Below are positions 34,408 to 43,902 of a stretch of DNA of 64,000 nucleotides, piece by piece (position 1 is the stretch's first letter; every line of letters starts with the position of its first letter). The notes beneath the pieces are model-generated. The model saw only the letters and a program-made list of their open reading frames with translations, was not told the DNA's origin and made no database searches. The stretch is from Chloroflexi bacterium 44-23 (GTDB lineage: Bacteria; Chloroflexota; Anaerolineae; Anaerolineales; Anaerolineaceae), in NCBI GenBank assembly GCA_001899005.1, contig MKUW01000028.1:124001-188000 (forward strand), written 5' to 3'. The position numbers were made by a program, and so were the translations under genes.

Positions 34408-36516
34408 ATGAAACAAATACCTCCAAAAAATAAACTGACTGCCAATTTTCTGATCTGGATCATGGCTTTGCTCTTAGTGCCACTTTTATTATTGGCAGCC
34501 GGCTTGCTCGTCATCAGCACCCGTTTTGTGCTGGATTTAAATGCCGTCATTGTAGCGCTTATTATTGCTTTCGGTTTTGCCATTATCTTTGGGGTTGTAG
34601 TACTGCTTTTTTTACGGCGACGCTTTCTTACTCCAATATATAAAATGACTTCCGGCTTAAACGCTGTTCGATTTGAACAACTTGAAAATATTAAACCATT
34701 ATCAGATAAGGGGCTAAATGAAGATATTGGTGAGCTGGTGCGTGGATACAATCAATTCCTGAAAATTCTAAAATCTGAAAGCCAAAAGGAAGATGCATTG
34801 CGCGCCAGTGAAGAACGTTATGAGTTAGCCATACGCGGTGCGAATGATGGCATTTGGGACTGGGATTTAAAGATCAACCAGTGTTATTACTCATCACGCT
34901 GGTTGTTTATGTTGGGTTACACCGAAGAATCAATACGCAATTCCCCTAACGAGTGGTTCTCCCGTGTTCACCCCGATGATCTGGAAGGTTTGAAGGCGGA
35001 TATCAAAGCACACCTGGAAGGAAAAACCGCCTTTTTTGAGAATGAACATCGCTTGCTGCATGCCAATGATTCGTATATCTGGGTTTTGGCTCGCGGTCTG
35101 GCTCTGCGGAGTGAAGATAATAAAGCTTATCGATTTGCAGGGTCGATCAGCGATTTTACCAAGCGCAAAGAATTCGAGTCGCGCTTGCTGCACGATGCCA
35201 TGCACGATCCTTTAACAAGAGCACCCAATCGCGAATATTTTCAGGAAATCCTGGAAAGTGCTCTGGGAAGAACTCAACGGCGGGAAGAATATCATGCTGC
35301 CGTCATTTACCTCGATCTGGACCGCTTTAAATTGATCAACGATGGCTTTGGTTACAGCGCTGGCGATCAATTGTTGGTCGAAGTCACCCATCGTCTGAAA
35401 AGAACCTTACGCACAATGGATACGGTCGCTCGCTTCAGTGGTGATGAATTTGGCATCTTGCTGGAAGAAATTAATGGCCTGCAAGATGCCATTCAAGTCA
35501 CACGCCGCTTGCATTCCATCCTTTCACAGCCCTATTTCATCGAAGAACAGGAGATTTCACCGAGTGCCAGTTTTGGCATCGTTATGCTCACGCGGGGTTA
35601 CCAATCCGCTGAAGAGATTCTTCGCGATGCGGATACAGCCATGAATCAAGCCAAAGCCAATGGGCGCGGAAGATTTGAAATCTTTGATAAAGAGATGCAC
35701 ATTTATACGTTAACCAGGCTCAAAACAGAATCTGAACTGCGCCAGGCATTTCAGCGCGCGGAATTCAAGGTTTTTTACCAGCCGGTACTGGCTGCTGAAG
35801 ATGGTGAAATCGATTTTATTGAAGCATTGTTAAGGTGGCAGCATCCTGAAAAAGGCCTCATCCCGACCGATGATTTTATTCCCGTCGCGGAAGAATCGGG
35901 GCTGATCAGCCAGCTCGATGAGTTTGTTTTACGGACAGCTTGCAATGAAGCCCGCTCCTGGATGGATTCGGGATTCGAAAACCTGCGCGTCTCAGTCAAT
36001 GTTTCCCCCAAGTTATTAATTAATCCGGATTTTTCTGAAATCATCCGCAGTACGCTGGCTGACACAGAGTTACCTTATGAAAATTTGATTCTCGAAATTA
36101 CGGAAAGTACCGGCGTTTACAACTCTGGCACAGCCATTCAGAATTTGTTTGATCTCACCAGCGTTGGGATTCGCGTCTTTCTGGATGATTTTGGCCGCGT
36201 AGCCTCTTCCCTTGAACAATTAAAGCGCCTGCCAATCCATGCTTTAAAAATCTCACAGTCATTTATTAAAGACTTACCTGTCAATAGCGATGACACGGCG
36301 ATCATTGAAGCAATTATCGCCATGGCACACATTCTTGGCATGCAGGTCATTGGGGTTGGAATCGACAACATTCATCAGCGCCAATACTTGCTGGAGAAAA
36401 AATGTGATTATCTGCAGGGGTTTCTTTTTTCAGAACCTTTAAACCGGGCTGAATTCTTAAGGCTTTTAATTGAAAAAGGTACCAACCTGGAAGCTAAATT
36501 GGAGGAAACCCCTTAA
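34408..36516 (+). CDS. PAS-GGDEF-EAL signalling protein, EAL partly degenerate
   Basis: About 702 residues from the ATG at 34408; a GTG two codons earlier is possible. Two transmembrane helices fill residues 10-70, a HAMP-like stretch follows, then a PAS domain (about 135-255) with W-D-W-D-L and a PAC end. The GGDEF domain (about 265-430) has S-G-D-E-F in place of G-G-D-E-F and an RxxD inhibitory site five residues before it (R-T-M-D). The EAL domain has E-A-L-L-R-W and D-D-F-G, but the usual E-G-V-E-T loop reads V-G-I-D-N and K-I-D reads K-I-S. Phosphodiesterase activity is doubtful. It probably senses a signal through PAS and makes, or binds, c-di-GMP. Confidence 0.88.
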   Translation: MKQIPPKNKLTANFLIWIMALLLVPLLLLAAGLLVISTRFVLDLNAVIVALIIAFGFAIIFGVVVLLFLRRRFLTPIYKMTSGLNAVRFEQLENIKPLSDKGLNEDIGELVRGYNQFLKILKSESQKEDALRASEERYELAIRGANDGIWDWDLKINQCYYSSRWLFMLGYTEESIRNSPNEWFSRVHPDDLEGLKADIKAHLEGKTAFFENEHRLLHANDSYIWVLARGLALRSEDNKAYRFAGSISDFTKRKEFESRLLHDAMHDPLTRAPNREYFQEILESALGRTQRREEYHAAVIYLDLDRFKLINDGFGYSAGDQLLVEVTHRLKRTLRTMDTVARFSGDEFGILLEEINGLQDAIQVTRRLHSILSQPYFIEEQEISPSASFGIVMLTRGYQSAEEILRDADTAMNQAKANGRGRFEIFDKEMHIYTLTRLKTESELRQAFQRAEFKVFYQPVLAAEDGEIDFIEALLRWQHPEKGLIPTDDFIPVAEESGLISQLDEFVLRTACNEARSWMDSGFENLRVSVNVSPKLLINPDFSEIIRSTLADTELPYENLILEITESTGVYNSGTAIQNLFDLTSVGIRVFLDDFGRVASSLEQLKRLPIHALKISQSFIKDLPVNSDDTAIIEAIIAMAHILGMQVIGVGIDNIHQRQYLLEKKCDYLQGFLFSEPLNRAEFLRLLIEKGTNLEAKLEETP

Positions 36517-36591
36517 ACAATCAATTCTTTCTAATGTCGATTTCTAGTAAAATAGGATTCTAGAAATGTCAGCCAACCCAAGGAGGGATCA

Positions 36592-36828
36592 ATGTTAATT
36601 ACGTTACTTAACGGAGCTCTGGTGGTGCAGATAAAACTGGAGAAATCCGATATTAGCTTTGATGATAATATCTGTATGTGTTTCGAAGAGCCATGTCCTG
36701 ATGATGAAAAAATCTTTCGAGGGACCCAAACGCACCTATACCTCACTGCTACAGAAGCTCGTGAAATCGCCAAAGAATTGCTGGCCGTCGCAGAAGAAAG
36801 TGACATCTATTCGCAGGACGCCATATAG
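36592..36828 (+). CDS. Small hypothetical protein (78 residues)
   Basis: No family recognised. AAGGAGGGATC directly before the ATG makes it likely real. An N-terminal beta segment (L-I-T-L-L-N-G-A-L-V-V-Q-I) is followed by an acidic part with three cysteines (C-M-C and P-C-P) and an amphipathic helix (T-A-T-E-A-R-E-I-A-K-E-L-L). It ends 25 bases before the second DDN-like gene and may be co-transcribed with it. Confidence 0.6.
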   Translation: MLITLLNGALVVQIKLEKSDISFDDNICMCFEEPCPDDEKIFRGTQTHLYLTATEAREIAKELLAVAEESDIYSQDAI

Positions 36829-36853
36829 AAACCAACCTGGGATAAAGGAAATT

Positions 36854-37456
36854 ATGGATACATTAGTCGCATCAATTAAGAAAAAACTGCCAAAAAGCTT
36901 GCAAGATATTTATCCGAATTCAAAATTGAAAAAAATGTTTTTTAGAATTCCCATGTGGGCCTGGCGCTTGGGCCTGGGACCTCTTCTGGGACGTTATATA
37001 TTGATTATCACCCACACCGGACGTAAAAGTGGTGTGCCCCGCCAAACCGCAGTGGAGTACCATGTCATTAATGGGATCAAATATATCCCATGCGCTTTTG
37101 GCATGAAAGCTCAGTGGTATCGTAATATTCTGGCCAATCCGCGAGTTTCAATCCAATCCTCTGATGGCCTCGAGCGAATGGTTGCGGTACGAGTTCGTGA
37201 AGATAATGAGCTGATCACAGTTGTGGAAACCATCTTAAGCAGAAACCCTGCCTTAATGAATTTATATTTAGAATCTCTCAATATCTCCCCGACGCGCAAA
37301 GATATTCTAGCTCATAAAGAAAACTTGATTTTTCTGCGTTTTGATCCCACCAGTGAACCAACCCCACGACCTCTGGAAGTTGACCTGGCGTGGATCTGGC
37401 CATTAATTTTGATCTGGTTATGGGTCAGTCGACCTTTTCGCAGAAAGCGAAAATAA
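36854..37456 (+). CDS. Deazaflavin (F420)-dependent nitroreductase-family protein, second copy
   Basis: A 200-residue DDN-family protein, paralogous to the one at 13204. The cofactor loop is I-T-H-T-G-R-K-S-G-V-P-R-Q-T-A-V-E, followed by Y-I-P-C-A-F-G, Q-W-Y-R-N-I-L-A-N-P and V-S-I-Q-S. The C-terminal D-L-A-W-I-W-P-L-I-L-I-W is the same hydrophobic anchor as in the first copy. I use the ATG at 36854, which has AAAGGAA just upstream. The frame is open to 36659 but there only mirrors the preceding gene. Confidence 0.85.
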   Translation: MDTLVASIKKKLPKSLQDIYPNSKLKKMFFRIPMWAWRLGLGPLLGRYILIITHTGRKSGVPRQTAVEYHVINGIKYIPCAFGMKAQWYRNILANPRVSIQSSDGLERMVAVRVREDNELITVVETILSRNPALMNLYLESLNISPTRKDILAHKENLIFLRFDPTSEPTPRPLEVDLAWIWPLILIWLWVSRPFRRKRK

Positions 37457-37583
37457 GACAAAACAGGTTTATCCAAAAAATCCAAGTATAATGATCTCTT
37501 CCTGACTTTGAAAGAGATCAATTGAAGCATCGATTTTAAGCCGGGAAAGTAAAAATACTTCTGTCAAACCGAGTTGCCTCCTC

Positions 37584-38762
37584 TTGGAACAAAATACGGA
37601 TCAAAACAAATTTCACACTTCAGCTGTATCCGTCATCTCGACCGGTCATATGGTGCACGATACATACACAGCCTTTTTACCTGCCCTTTTACCGGTATTG
37701 ATGGAAAAATTCAGCCTGACCAATACAACTGCCGGGCTTTTGTCAGTTTTCGCACAAGCGCCATCTCTACTGCAACCATTCATTGGTCATCTTGCAGATC
37801 GCCGAAACCTGCGTTATTTTATCATTCTCACCCCTGCCATTAGCGGCACAGCAATGAGCCTTTTGAGCATTGCCCCCCATTACGCCTTTCTGGCTTTCTT
37901 GCTTGTGATTACCGGGATCAGTTCCGCTGCCTTGCATTCGGTGGCACCTGTGCTAGCCGGCACCCTATCCGGAAATAAACTGGGGAGAGGAATGAGTTTT
38001 TGGATGGTTGGCGGAGAATTGGGGCGCACGATTGGGCCGCTGCTGGTCGTCACAGCGATTGGCTACCTGACTTTGGAGGGATTACCCTGGTTGATGTTTG
38101 GCGGGTTTTTTGCCTCCATTTTTCTATACATCCAATTAAAGGATGCAACCACCCAGCCAAGAAGCAACATCAGCCAGTTACCCTGGAAGGCAGCTTTGCA
38201 AAAAATGAGACCTATTCTCATTCCAGTATTTATATTGATATTTTCACGCTCCATGATGATGGCAGCACTAACCACCTTTTTGCCGACTTTCCTCACAAAT
38301 GAAGGATCCAGTTTATGGGTTGCGGGGGCTTCTCTCTCCATTCTGGAAGCCGCTGGTGTAGTGGGCGCTTTTTTGGCCGGCTCGCTTTCTGATAGATTAG
38401 GAAGAAGAAAAATGCTGGTAATTTCATTCAGCGCCACCCCGGTTTTCATGCTATTGTTCTTGCAAGTGAAAGGCATCTTACAGGTGCCGTTGCTGATTTT
38501 TCTGGGCTTCTTCGCCATTTCAATTACCCCAGTCATCATGGCTATCGTCCAGGAGAATTTCCCCGAAAATCGAGCCTTAGCTAACGGCATTTATATGGCT
38601 ATCAATTTCATTTTAATGTCGGCTGCCATTCTGATGGTTGGTAAAGTTGCTGATCTTTCCAGTTTGCGTTTTACATTTTATATGGCTGCTATTTTGGTAG
38701 CAGCCGGCTTACCCTTTATCCTGCTCATGCCCAAATCCATCAGCAACCTTTCCAATACGTAA
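37584..38762 (+). CDS. MFS transporter, fosmidomycin-resistance (Fsr) type
   Basis: A 392-residue, 12-helix transporter. The N-terminal T-G-H-M-V-H-D-T-Y-T-A-F-L-P-A-L-L-P, G-H-L-A-D-R-R in the first loop and H-S-V-A-P-V-L-A-G resemble the Fsr branch of the MFS. It should export small, often phosphorus-containing or phenolic compounds, but real substrates vary. The start is a TTG at 37584; no better codon precedes the first conserved helix. Confidence 0.85.
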   Translation: MEQNTDQNKFHTSAVSVISTGHMVHDTYTAFLPALLPVLMEKFSLTNTTAGLLSVFAQAPSLLQPFIGHLADRRNLRYFIILTPAISGTAMSLLSIAPHYAFLAFLLVITGISSAALHSVAPVLAGTLSGNKLGRGMSFWMVGGELGRTIGPLLVVTAIGYLTLEGLPWLMFGGFFASIFLYIQLKDATTQPRSNISQLPWKAALQKMRPILIPVFILIFSRSMMMAALTTFLPTFLTNEGSSLWVAGASLSILEAAGVVGAFLAGSLSDRLGRRKMLVISFSATPVFMLLFLQVKGILQVPLLIFLGFFAISITPVIMAIVQENFPENRALANGIYMAINFILMSAAILMVGKVADLSSLRFTFYMAAILVAAGLPFILLMPKSISNLSNT

Positions 38763-38829
38763 ACTTTCTCTCCTGGGAACAATTGACCCTGGTCTATCGT
38801 CTTAAGGTTAATGTTTACAGGAGGTAAAA

Positions 38830-39327
38830 ATGACTCAATCAAAACCATTCCTTGTGGTGCTTTTTATGGCCATAATTATTGTCTTAAGTGCCTGCGCTGA
38901 AAATGGCATCTCTACGAACACGCCAGTTCCATCAAACACCCCGCTCCTTTTCGATACACAAGTTTCTTCGGAAACGCCGCAACCGCACAAGCCAGCAATT
39001 GATTATGGCACCTATCAACAAAACGCTTATGTGGAAAGCATCGAAATCAATATTATGGAATCCTTCCCACTCCAGGTAAGTGTCACCCTCCAGGGTAATT
39101 TGCCGGATGGGTGTACAGCATTGGCAGGGTCAAAAGCCGTCAAAACAGATGAGACTACTTTTGAAGTGTTCATTTATACGCTAAGAGATCCCAAGGCGAT
39201 CTGTACCATGGCGCTCGTCCCCTTTGAAGAGACTGTTCCATTAAACGTATCCGGATTGCCGGCAGGCACATATACCGTCAAGGCATATAACTTGAGCGAC
39301 ACCTTTACGTTTGAGCAAAATAATTAA
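38830..39327 (+). CDS. Secreted lipoprotein with Thr/Pro linker
   Basis: A 165-residue lipoprotein with lipobox L-S-A-C (cysteine at about residue 22), a Thr/Pro/Ser linker up to about residue 50 and a beta-rich domain of about 110 residues. That domain has two cysteines likely to be paired (G-C-T-A-L and A-I-C-T-M) and an ending like an Ig-type fold (L-P-A-G-T-Y-T-V). Similar domains of unknown function occur in related bacteria. A strong terminator follows. Confidence 0.75.
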   Translation: MTQSKPFLVVLFMAIIIVLSACAENGISTNTPVPSNTPLLFDTQVSSETPQPHKPAIDYGTYQQNAYVESIEINIMESFPLQVSVTLQGNLPDGCTALAGSKAVKTDETTFEVFIYTLRDPKAICTMALVPFEETVPLNVSGLPAGTYTVKAYNLSDTFTFEQNN

Positions 39328-39345
39328 CCAGTTTCATTAAGACAA

Positions 39346-39395
39346 TATTAATAAGAGGTTTTCCAAACAGCTGTCAGGAAAACCTCTTATTAATA
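39346..39395. terminator. Strong bidirectional terminator
   Basis: A perfect 19-bp stem (39346-39364 with 39377-39395) around a 12-base loop that itself holds the palindrome CAGCTG. It lies between the convergent lipoprotein and thioredoxin reductase genes and ends transcription from both sides. Confidence 0.85.
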
Positions 39396-39458
39396 ACTTA
39401 ACTATTGACACTCAGCAAAAATTATGCCCAAATTTTAATTTTTTTAATATTACTATCT

Positions 39459-40661
39459 CTACCCAATCTCACGCACGTAGTCACGGATCATCAAAGCAGC
39501 AGTGGCCCCTTCTCCGGCTGCAGAAGCCGCCTGTTTAGTGGACCCGGAGCGGACATCACCGGCAGCATACAAACCGGGGATATCCGTTTGCAGGGTCTTA
39601 TCAGTAACCACAAAACCTGTTGTATCGATTTCAACTTTATCTTTTAGTAAATCACTGTTGGGCTCAAGCCCAATAAAGATAAAGATACCGTCATAATCCC
39701 ATTCTTTTTGAGTCCCATTGGCCCGATCAATAGCGATAATTTTATGCAATTTGTTTTTGTCTTTGACGACCAGCTCTTTAATAGAATGGTTTAAGGTCAC
39801 CTTCATATTATCCATGGTTGCCACTTTATCCTGGATTAGTTTACTGGCTCTCACCTGCGGCATAAATTCGACGATATCCACTTGCCTGGCAAACTTTGTT
39901 AGATAGAGACCTTCTTCGAAGCCGCTGTTTCCACCCCCCACAACCAGCACTTTTTTATCACGGTAGAAAGCACCGTCACAGGTCGCGCAGAAATGAACTT
40001 GTGAGCCGATCAAGGCATCCTCTCCAGGTACGCCCAAGCGCCGATAGCGGGCTCCTGTAGCGAAAAGAACCGCCTTACAGCCATAATTCTTCTCTCCACG
40101 AGTTGTCACGGCCAGATACCCGGTTTCTTCTTTACTGATATCGATAACTTCCGTTGCCTGAAGAATCTCAACCCCAAATCGGCGCGCCTGGCGCACAAGA
40201 CGATCAGCAAAATCACTGCCTGAAATACCCTGATCAAAACCAGGGAAATTATCCATCATCTGCGTCATGCCAACCTGCCCACCCAGGGCACCCCGTTCGA
40301 TGACAAGCGTATCCATACCTTCTCGTGAGAGGTAAATCGCCGCAGTTAAACCGGTTGTCCCGCCGCCGACAATAATGACATCATAGAATTTTCTTTGGGC
40401 AACAGTCTGTAAACCCAATTTCTGCGCCAATTCAGCATTACTCGGCTCTGAAAGGATCGTGCCATCCGGAAAAACAATGGTGGGCACGCTGCGCATACCA
40501 TTGTTGAGTCTTTCTACCTCAGTGATATATTGCGGATTCTCTTCTATATCGATATTGACATATGCAATTCGTTGTTCACCGAGGAATTTTTTGGCCCGTT
40601 TGCAATCCGAACACCAAGTGGTGCTATAGATTAAGATTTCCTTGTTTTCGTTTTCCGTCAT
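39459..40661 (-). CDS. trxB: Glutaredoxin-thioredoxin reductase fusion
   Basis: A 400-residue two-domain protein. Residues 1-80 form a glutaredoxin-like domain with the dithiol motif C17-S-D-C20 and the cis-Pro segment S-V-P-T-I-V-F. Residues 92-400 are a low-Mr thioredoxin reductase: the FAD loop G-G-G-T-T-G (about 99-104), the redox motif C225-A-T-C228, the NADPH loop G-G-G-N-S-G and the FAD-binding end G-L-Y-A-A-G-D-V-R. Electrons may pass from NADPH through FAD to the CATC pair and then to the fused glutaredoxin-like domain, which would reduce cytoplasmic targets. No thioredoxin gene is adjacent. Confidence 0.9.
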   Translation of the reverse strand: MTENENKEILIYSTTWCSDCKRAKKFLGEQRIAYVNIDIEENPQYITEVERLNNGMRSVPTIVFPDGTILSEPSNAELAQKLGLQTVAQRKFYDVIIVGGGTTGLTAAIYLSREGMDTLVIERGALGGQVGMTQMMDNFPGFDQGISGSDFADRLVRQARRFGVEILQATEVIDISKEETGYLAVTTRGEKNYGCKAVLFATGARYRRLGVPGEDALIGSQVHFCATCDGAFYRDKKVLVVGGGNSGFEEGLYLTKFARQVDIVEFMPQVRASKLIQDKVATMDNMKVTLNHSIKELVVKDKNKLHKIIAIDRANGTQKEWDYDGIFIFIGLEPNSDLLKDKVEIDTTGFVVTDKTLQTDIPGLYAAGDVRSGSTKQAASAAGEGATAALMIRDYVREIG

Positions 40662-41341
40662 TTTTACTCCCTAATATTTCAGGCTATTTCGATAAATGGG
40701 ATTTAAATTGTTACTTCAAAAATATCGAATTGATTATTTCTCATCAATTTAATTGTTTCTAATTAATAAAAACACAATAAAATCGGTATTGTAAGTCTTT
40801 TAAAGAAGGCTTGCATCCAGAAAATCCATCCTGTCGTTAATGGTTGACTGAGCATGAATACCTGAAATCATACTAATTATATCCAAAGATTGCACTGCGC
40901 TGATTCTAGTTTCCTCACGCAATTGCCCCATCGTTCGCTTTATTTTTACACTTGTGTTATTCGTGATTAATTTTTTTTCCCCTCAAACCCAAGCCGCGCG
41001 TGCCTGCATTATGCCGGGGCAACGATTATGCGCAGGCGCATTATCCAAAGCGGGCTGGTCTTTGATTCAGCTAATGTGCAGGCTTTATTGGAGAATCGAA
41101 AATTGCCACTGTGGGCAGTTCACTGGTATAAGGGTATCGATCCGAAATAAATCGACGTTTTCCAAAGGAATGGTTGATCATTAGGCAAGTTGAAGAGATG
41201 GAACTTAAGGTTGATGAACATCCCATTTTCAGGAGATTCGTTCATATAATTTTTCTACTTCACATTATGATCCATCATTTTCAAATAGATTTGAAGAAAG
41301 AGAGTAGTTTTGATGACGCAGACATCTTTAGTGGTCACCCG
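40662..41341. other. Region of decayed sequence upstream of the RHS remnant
   Basis: About 680 bases with no intact gene. A plus-strand frame near 40930-41010 starts with a signal-peptide-like hydrophobic stretch (F-I-F-T-L-V-L-F-V-I-N-F-F) ending in Q-A-A-R-A. It might be the former beginning of the RHS gene. The rest shows no recognised motif. Confidence 0.4.
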
Positions 41342-42695
41342 GGAACTGTTTATCGCAACGGATACTATCCCTTAGGGGTACGTATCATACTTTCTACGCC
41401 TACCGCTCTGGTGACCAGATAAAACAAATGGTTTTACCTAATGGAGAAGCACTGGACTTTGACTACCTCGCGCTGGGTGCCCTCAATGCTGTATCCAGCG
41501 ATCATTGGGAGTCAGGCAGCATAACGACCATCGATTACCGGAAAGAAACGCAATACGACGAAGCTGGACGGGTGGTCAGCCGCATTATGGGCAACGATGT
41601 TTCTTTTATCTATGACTTCAATGATTGGGAAACCGCAGGAGGCAGGTTGGACACCTTTACCACCGGTCCAATCATCGACCCACTTCTCAATATCGCCTAT
41701 AGCTATGATGAAGTGGGCAATATAACCGGCTTGACCTGCAGCAGTGATAACCTGACTGAATCACGCGTTTATAGTTACGATGAACTTAATCGTCTTCGTA
41801 CAGTCACTATTGGGGGTTTAGTGACTGAGAGCGTAAGCTATGATCCTGACAATGGAAATATTGATTACAAGGATGGTGTCGAGTACAGCTATGACTCAAT
41901 CCAACCACATGCGGTGAACAAACTCGACAGCGTGCAGAAGTATACCTATGACGCCAACGGCACGGTGGTGAACACCGTGACCAGCAGAACAGTGGACGGC
42001 ACCACCTATGAGATGGATTACGATCCTGAAAACCACCTGACCTCCATCTCTGGAGGTAACTTGACTGCCCGCTATGTCTTTGATGGCGACGGTGCGAAGC
42101 ATACAAAGCCAGACGCGTGCTCTCAGTTGTGGGTGATACCCGCACTTTGTATGTGAATGCGTACTTCGAAGTGGAGATGGTGAATAATGCCAAAGTCAAC
42201 CAGGACCTGACCATTGAAGATGTCGATATCTGTGAGAACAGATATTGCTCGTTCATGCCGCTGGCAATCAGTGGTATTGAAGCCATTGGCATGCCAAGTG
42301 GCAATTTTGGTACAAGGACTTTTATCACCGAGATCATGGAACCGGATAATGCCAATGTCACCTGGCGGGTGTACTATTCCCCTTTTCGCGTTGCTCAGGG
42401 GACTTCGCCTGGTGGATGGTTAAGAGTGCAGACAGATAGCACAAATAACCTCTCATACTTGGTACAGGATCATCTCAATTCCACAGCGATGACTCTCAAT
42501 AATTCCGGCGCAGTCACAGGAGAAGTAATATACTCGGCTTGGGGAGAAACCAGAAACTCATTTGGTTCCACCCCAACGAAGAAGCTATATACCGGCCAAT
42601 ACGAATCCGAAGCAGGTTTGTACTTCTACAATGCCAGGTGGTTTGACAGCGAATTAGGCAGGTTTGTACAAGCGGATTACAACGAAATCAAATAA
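41342..42695 (+). pseudogene. RHS-repeat protein remnant, frameshifted and truncated
   Basis: The translated text is clearly an RHS/YD-repeat protein (repeats such as Y-S-Y-D-E-V-G-N-I-T-G, Y-S-Y-D-E-L-N-R-L-R, Y-T-Y-D-A-N-G-T-V). It is split over three frames: 41342-41400, 41400-42110 and 42110-42695. The last frame holds the RHS core with Q-D-H-L-N-S, A-W-G-E-T-R, Y-T-G-Q-Y-E-S-E-A-G-L-Y-F-Y-N-A-R and F-V-Q-A-D. Sequence homologous to RHS ends right after F-V-Q-A-D, so the variable C-terminal toxin region is gone. Frameshifts occur at about 41400 and 42110. It cannot make a full protein. Confidence 0.85.
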
Positions 42696-43034
42696 AGGTG
42701 TAAACGCCACCAAGACATGTAATGATGTAAGTAAAAATCCTGAAGCCATCATAAAACGGTAAATTCGTTGATAAGAAGCCAAATCCTTACTCAAAGCAAC
42801 CGATGCAGAGAGCAGCATGATGATCGGCGCTTCAATAATTAACGAAATGGGAAAGACGACGCCTCCATGGGTCGCAAGGCTTATTTCCGGGTGTGCCAAA
42901 CGTGCCATGACAGCCGTTATGGCTGGCATTTCAATGCCCATCAACAACCAGGAAGCTGCTAAAGGAAGCCAGGTGTGTAAAATTTTGCGCATTTGCGGGC
43001 TTATTCTTGGTTCTTTATTGACAGGTATTGTCAA
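42675..43034 (-). pseudogene. Truncated multi-pass membrane protein gene (N-terminal fragment)
   Basis: A 126-codon frame with three hydrophobic segments (W-L-P-L-A-A-S-W-L-L-M-G, V-V-F-P-I-S-L-I-I-E-A-P, L-H-V-L-V-A-F-T-P-L). It recalls the N-terminal part of a longer membrane protein family. The frame runs out in antisense RHS sequence (the last residues I-R-L-Y-K-P-A are RHS DNA read backwards), so the rest has been deleted. The start is TTG at 43034 or ATG at 42992. Confidence 0.6.
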
Positions 43035-43244
43035 TACCCCTCTCTTCTTGGCAGGAATTAAGGTAGTATAGCATTGAATAGACAGCAGTATGATAATTCT
43101 CTAGTTTCATGCTACAATTTTCTTTCATTTCAATAATTGGGTGTGAAGTGGTTCACTTCGAAAGAGACTTGTGATAATAAACTCATTATCCCTTTTGATT
43201 GAGATACTACTATTTTTTATTACTTAAATTAGGAAGGTAATCTA

Positions 43245-43760
43245 ATGAGCTCAAAACAATGGGCAAGCGCTCCAGAAATGAAAATTGATCCGAAAAAGAA
43301 GTACACTGCAACCTTGAAAACTGACAAGGGTGATATTGTCGTCAATTTATTTGCAGATAAAGCACCGGTCACAGTCAATAATTTTGTCTTTTTAGCACGT
43401 GAAGGCTTTTACGATGGCACCATCTTTCACCGGGTAATAAACGATTTCATGGTCCAGGGCGGAGACCCAACCGGTACCGGAATGGGAGGCCCCGGTTATA
43501 AATTTGCCGATGAGTTCCACCCCAGCCTAAAACACGAAAAAGCTGGAGTTCTATCAATGGCAAATGCTGGCCCGGGCACCAATGGCTCCCAATTTTTTAT
43601 CACCCATGTCCCCACACCCTGGCTCGATCGCAAACATTCCATCTTTGGAGAAATAATCAAAGGATTGGATGTTTTATACTCAATTCCCGCCAGAGATCCC
43701 AACCAGCGGAATGCACCGGCCGTTCACTTACAAACAGTCGAAATCACAGAAGAGGAATAA
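43245..43760 (+). CDS. Peptidyl-prolyl cis-trans isomerase, cyclophilin type
   Basis: A 171-residue cytoplasmic cyclophilin; there is no signal peptide. Active-site blocks are intact: [15 protein letters not shown] (catalytic Arg in F-H-R), [12 protein letters not shown] and [11 protein letters not shown]. The tryptophan of W-L-D is the cyclosporin-contact residue. It speeds prolyl-bond isomerisation in protein folding. GGAAGG lies before the ATG. Confidence 0.93.
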   Translation: MSSKQWASAPEMKIDPKKKYTATLKTDKGDIVVNLFADKAPVTVNNFVFLAREGFYDGTIFHRVINDFMVQGGDPTGTGMGGPGYKFADEFHPSLKHEKAGVLSMANAGPGTNGSQFFITHVPTPWLDRKHSIFGEIIKGLDVLYSIPARDPNQRNAPAVHLQTVEITEEE

Positions 43761-43834
43761 TTCCATTAGCCTGAACAGTTTTTGATCATAAAATCACATA
43801 CAATTAAACGATCAGGGTATTTGTGAAATTAAAT

Positions 43835-43855
43835 ATGGTGGCGTTTCGTCACCAT
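43835..43855 (+). terminator. Terminator after cyclophilin
   Basis: A 9-bp stem including one G-T pair, with a TTT loop, followed by a T-rich stretch, 75 bases after the cyclophilin stop. Confidence 0.6.
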
Positions 43856-43872
43856 TATTAATTTTAACTCGC

Positions 43873-43902
43873 CGCATTAATTTCGTAACCGAAATTAATG
43901 CG
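43873..43902. other. 13-bp perfect palindromic hairpin
   Basis: A perfect 13-bp stem (43873-43885 with 43890-43902) with a TAAC loop, about 110 bases after the cyclophilin stop. No T-run follows, so it may be a protein-binding palindrome or an RNA-stabilising hairpin rather than a classical terminator. Confidence 0.5.

Noticed and set aside
41174..41422. 82-codon frame before the RHS remnant
   Set aside because: Only its end (G-T-V-Y-R-N-G-Y-Y-P-L-G) looks RHS-related. The earlier part is not recognisable, so it is treated as part of the decayed region.
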